64,000 bases of DNA from assembly GCF_021390645.1 (NCBI RefSeq), contig NZ_JAJEJT010000004.1, forward strand, positions 806,001 through 870,000, in the 5' to 3' direction. This document shows, piece after piece, positions 61,213-64,000 of this stretch. Source of the stretch: Paraburkholderia flagellata. GTDB lineage: Bacteria; Pseudomonadota; Gammaproteobacteria; Burkholderiales; Burkholderiaceae. Every line of letters starts with the position of its first letter. The first letter of the stretch is position 1. Position numbers and translations under genes: made by a program. Below the pieces are notes generated by a model. That model was not told the origin of the DNA. It saw only the letters and a program-made list of their open reading frames with translations, and made no database searches.

Positions 61213-62259
61213 ATGAAATTCACACGCACGCTGGTTTCGCTCGCCGCACTCGTTGCCGTTGGCTTCTCCGCCAGCGCCTGGTCGCAAACGAAGACGATCT
61301 ACGTCGGCATGAACGGCGGCCCGATGGAGAAGGCCTACACGAGCCAGGTCCTGCCCGACTTCGAGAAGGCCAACAACGTGAAGGTGGTGGTCGTGCCGGG
61401 CACCTCCTCCGACGTGCTCGCGAAGCTCCTCGCCAACCGCAACAGCCCGCAGATGCATGTCGCCTTTCTCGACGACGGCGTGATGGCGCGCGCCGTGAGC
61501 ATGGGCGTATGCGAGAAGCTCGACGATTCGCCGGTGCTCAAGGAGCTTTATCCGTTCGCGCGCATGAAAGGCGACGTGGGCGCGGGCGTGCAACTCGGCA
61601 TGACGGGGATCGGCTATAACACGAAGCTGTTCGCGGATAAAGGCTGGGCTCCGCCCACTTCGTGGCTCGATTTCGCCAATCCCAGGTACAAAGGCAAGGT
61701 CGTGTTCCAGTCGGCTTCGAGCAGCACCTTCGGGCTGCATGGCTTTCTCGCCATCAACCGCCTGATGGGCGGCAGCGAGACCAATGTCGAGCCGGGCTTC
61801 ACGAAGTGGGCTAGCACGGTGGGGCCGAACGTCGTTGAATACATTCCGAACTCGGCCAAGCTCTCGGAGATGATCCAGACCGGCGAGGCCGGCCTCTTCC
61901 CGCTCACGCCCACGGCAGTGGGCGATCTGAAGGACAAGGGCTTGCCCGTGGCCTACGCCAACCCGAAGGAAGGCGCGGTGTTGCTGCTCGTAGACCTGTG
62001 TGTCGTGAAGAACAACCCGGACCCGCAACTCGCGCAAAAGCTCGCGCAGTTCCTGCTTTCGACGCCTGCGCAAAGCAAGGCGGCCGCCGCCGGCAAGCAG
62101 ATCCCGACCAACCAGAACGCGACCATGCCGCCCGACATGCAAAAGAGCCTGGGCAACCTCGACCAGCTCGTGAAGAAGGTGACGGTGGTGGACTGGGACG
62201 TCATCAACGAACACCGTGCGCAGTGGGATTCGCGCTGGAACAGGCAGATCGAGCAATGA
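61213..62259 (+). CDS. ABC transporter periplasmic substrate-binding protein (PotD-like)
   Basis: A 348-aa periplasmic binding protein. A signal peptide covers about residues 1-25 (cleaved after SAWS), followed by KTIYVGMNGGPMEKAY and the typical GYNTKLFADKGWAPPTSW. AAGGAG precedes the ATG at good spacing. It is unusual in that the binding protein is last in the operon, after the oxidase subunits. The ligand cannot be told from sequence. Confidence 0.9.
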   Translation: MKFTRTLVSLAALVAVGFSASAWSQTKTIYVGMNGGPMEKAYTSQVLPDFEKANNVKVVVVPGTSSDVLAKLLANRNSPQMHVAFLDDGVMARAVSMGVCEKLDDSPVLKELYPFARMKGDVGAGVQLGMTGIGYNTKLFADKGWAPPTSWLDFANPRYKGKVVFQSASSSTFGLHGFLAINRLMGGSETNVEPGFTKWASTVGPNVVEYIPNSAKLSEMIQTGEAGLFPLTPTAVGDLKDKGLPVAYANPKEGAVLLLVDLCVVKNNPDPQLAQKLAQFLLSTPAQSKAAAAGKQIPTNQNATMPPDMQKSLGNLDQLVKKVTVVDWDVINEHRAQWDSRWNRQIEQ

Positions 62260-62343
62260 TCGATTGATTGGCGGGCAACAGTGAGGGCGGCGGGCGCGGC
62301 GCGTCCTGTATCATCCACGGGTTGTCGAACCGCCCGCTCGCCC

Positions 62344-63900
62344 ATGCGCTCTGCCCTCGATTCTTCCTTTCGCCTTTCCGCTTTCTCCCGCGCTTCGCGC
62401 GAGCGCATCCTCGCACTGGCGCTAGCCGCCGCGTGCGTGCTGCCGGGGTGCACAACCGGGCCGGTCTCGCAAAATCAGGCGCAAACGCTCCCGCCCGATA
62501 CGGTCACGCTCTTTCCGATCGAGCATTACGACCAGAACGTCGATCACTGGATCGATCCGGCCAGCGCCGATTACGACAAGCCGTTCTTGTCCCCCGAAGT
62601 CCAGCGCGTGCATTTCAATGCGCTCGTCGCGCGCTATTTCGGTGCGGGTCCGAACGACCCCTCGCCGTGGAATCGCGCGTTTGTCGAGCAGCACGTGTAT
62701 CGCGACGGCGGCAGCGACATTGCCGCCCTGCAAACGCGCCGCCTCGCCTACTTCGACAACACGGACAAGGCGCCGCGACGCATTGGCTACGGCATGAATT
62801 TCCGGCCGCACACGAAGGCGTGGATCGACGCCATCGAGCGCAACGCCAACGTCAACCAGTTCGAGCAGGCGAGCGGCTTCGACGCGACCCGACGCGCCAT
62901 CGCCACGACCGCGCTATACGTGCGCGAACTGCCCACCATTGACCCGTCGTTCTACTCACACCGCATTGCTGGCGAAGGCTATCCCTTCGACAACCTCCAG
63001 GTGAGCGTCGTGCGGCCGGGCACGCCGCTCTACGTGCTCGGCACGAGCGCCGACGGCGCCTGGCGCTACGTGCAGACGCCGGACGTCCAAGGCTGGGTGC
63101 GCAGCGACGGCGTGGCGAGCGTCGATGAGGCCTTCGTTTCGGCGTGGCGCGCGGCAGCGCGCCAGTCGCTCGGCGTCGTGGTGGTGGCGTCCGCCGTGCT
63201 GCGCGACGGCGGCGGCGTGTTCCGCTTCGAAGCGCCCGCAGGCACGCTGCTGCCGCTGCGGCCCGCTTCGGGCGCGACGCCGGGCGAAGTGCTCGTGCCT
63301 GCCCGCGACATAAACGGCCGCGCCGCGATCCGCACAGCGGCGCTCGATTCCAGCGCCATCGTGCCGGCGCCGCTCGCGGCCACGCCGCGCCATCTCGCGC
63401 AGCTGATGAAGGCGCTGATCGGCCGCCCCTATGGCTGGGGCAACACGAACTTCGACAACGACTGCTCGGCCGAACTGCAGAGCATTTTCGCGGCGTTCGG
63501 CGTGTGGCTGCCGCGCCATTCGTCCACGCAAATGAACGCCGGAGCGATGACCGATCTTTCGGCGTCCACGCCCGCGCAACGCCTCGACTGGCTCGTGCAG
63601 CACGGCGCGCCCATGCGCACGCTCATCTATATTGGCGGCCACGTGATGCTCTATCTCGGCAACACGGAGCGCGACGGCAAGACTGTGCCGCTCGTCTATC
63701 AGGACGTGTGGGGCCTGCGACCCGCCGACAACAGCCGCCGCTCTGTGATTGGCGGCTCGGTGATCCTCCCGCTGCTGCTGAGCTACCCCGAAGACCCGAG
63801 CCTCGAATCGCTTGCGGGCACAGCGGTCTTCCAGGTCAGCATTCTGGGCACGCCCGCGGGGACCACGCCGCCTCAGGATGAGGAAAATCCGGCGGGATAA
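62344..63900 (+). CDS. NlpC/P60-family lipoprotein with SH3-like domains
   Basis: A 518-aa exported lipoprotein. The signal peptide ends in the lipobox LPGC with the modified cysteine in CVLPGCTT (about residue 40). An N-terminal NlpC/P60-associated stabilising region and an SH3-like domain (about 190-300, TPLYVLGTSADGAWRYVQ in part) precede the catalytic domain (about 355-500). That domain has the nucleophile in DNDCSAEL, the histidine in GGHVMLYLG and a third polar residue in YQDVWG. It should cut peptidoglycan stem peptides near the outer membrane. It is transcribed separately from the ABC operon. Frame continuity upstream to 62281 is not needed. Confidence 0.87.
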   Translation: MRSALDSSFRLSAFSRASRERILALALAAACVLPGCTTGPVSQNQAQTLPPDTVTLFPIEHYDQNVDHWIDPASADYDKPFLSPEVQRVHFNALVARYFGAGPNDPSPWNRAFVEQHVYRDGGSDIAALQTRRLAYFDNTDKAPRRIGYGMNFRPHTKAWIDAIERNANVNQFEQASGFDATRRAIATTALYVRELPTIDPSFYSHRIAGEGYPFDNLQVSVVRPGTPLYVLGTSADGAWRYVQTPDVQGWVRSDGVASVDEAFVSAWRAAARQSLGVVVVASAVLRDGGGVFRFEAPAGTLLPLRPASGATPGEVLVPARDINGRAAIRTAALDSSAIVPAPLAATPRHLAQLMKALIGRPYGWGNTNFDNDCSAELQSIFAAFGVWLPRHSSTQMNAGAMTDLSASTPAQRLDWLVQHGAPMRTLIYIGGHVMLYLGNTERDGKTVPLVYQDVWGLRPADNSRRSVIGGSVILPLLLSYPEDPSLESLAGTAVFQVSILGTPAGTTPPQDEENPAG

Positions 63901-64000
63901 GGGGTGTTGTTCCTATGCAGAATGTGATCGTTTCTCCCAGGATGACAGATTCCGCACGGTCGTACAAAAATAGCCCCCATCGAACGTAGCATTCCGTCAA

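Noticed and set aside
60043..62256. A 737-codon open frame on the minus strand
   Set aside because: It lies opposite the DAO subunit and binding-protein genes and has no recognisable domain or start signal.
1..64000. CRISPR arrays, insertion sequences, integrases or prophage genes
   Set aside because: None found. No regularly spaced repeats, transposase motifs or integrase motifs were seen, despite the tRNA-flanked island.

Overview
The window is GC-rich, has no insertion sequence, phage or CRISPR array that I can see, and reads as a chromosomal segment of a Burkholderiaceae bacterium of the Paraburkholderia/Caballeronia type. Evidence for that placement: a DUF3331 protein (a family I know mainly from Burkholderia-group genomes), a hopanoid hpnJ-hpnI-hpnL cluster, and an AAHS-type aromatic acid transporter. 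Assignments come from reading the translated proteins and motifs; no database search was run.

Layout. 0-10 kb is catabolic and housekeeping: an aromatic-acid MFS transporter, a haloalkane dehalogenase-like hydrolase divergent from a MocR-type regulator, a hipBA toxin-antitoxin pair, an SsuD-like monooxygenase, a DUF427 protein, a PAS-PAS-GGDEF diguanylate cyclase and an HU protein. 10.5-16.5 kb holds a cupin, a polar amino-acid ABC importer without its own ATPase, an orphan membrane protein resembling the membrane anchor of PQQ dehydrogenases, a BioF2/GNAT-like protein and a PNPOx-like flavoprotein. tRNA-Asn and tRNA-Gly follow at 16.7-16.9 kb, next to a histidine-kinase remnant.

17-46 kb is the most unusual part: a signalling island with four sensor kinases, seven response regulators (three receiver-only, three FixJ-type with a LuxR-type DNA-binding domain, one OmpR-type) and an ECF sigma/anti-sigma pair. 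Interspersed are a PapA-like acyltransferase, an exported epoxide hydrolase, a P450, a universal stress protein, a BON protein and DUF3331/DUF3455 proteins. Two giant kinase-like/AAA/GAF/histidine kinases (1725 and 2008 aa) are translationally coupled and bracketed by two paralogous 124-aa receiver proteins. A 12-bp palindrome, ATAC-S-NN-S-GTAT, occurs six times exactly and once with one or two changes. Five of the copies lie about 70-125 bp upstream of response-regulator genes. The three FixJ-type regulators share almost the same recognition helix, so I infer one cross-wired regulon.

46-54 kb carries cell-envelope genes: hpnL, hpnI, hpnJ (hopanoid side-chain modification), a GT-B glycosyltransferase and a second BioF2/GNAT-like protein. 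54-62.3 kb is one uptake-and-oxidation unit. A divergent IclR regulator with two near-identical palindromes controls a polyamine/opine-type ABC importer fused in operon with a three-subunit HcnABC / opine oxidase / D-hydroxyproline dehydrogenase-type enzyme. The window closes with an NlpC/P60 lipoprotein.
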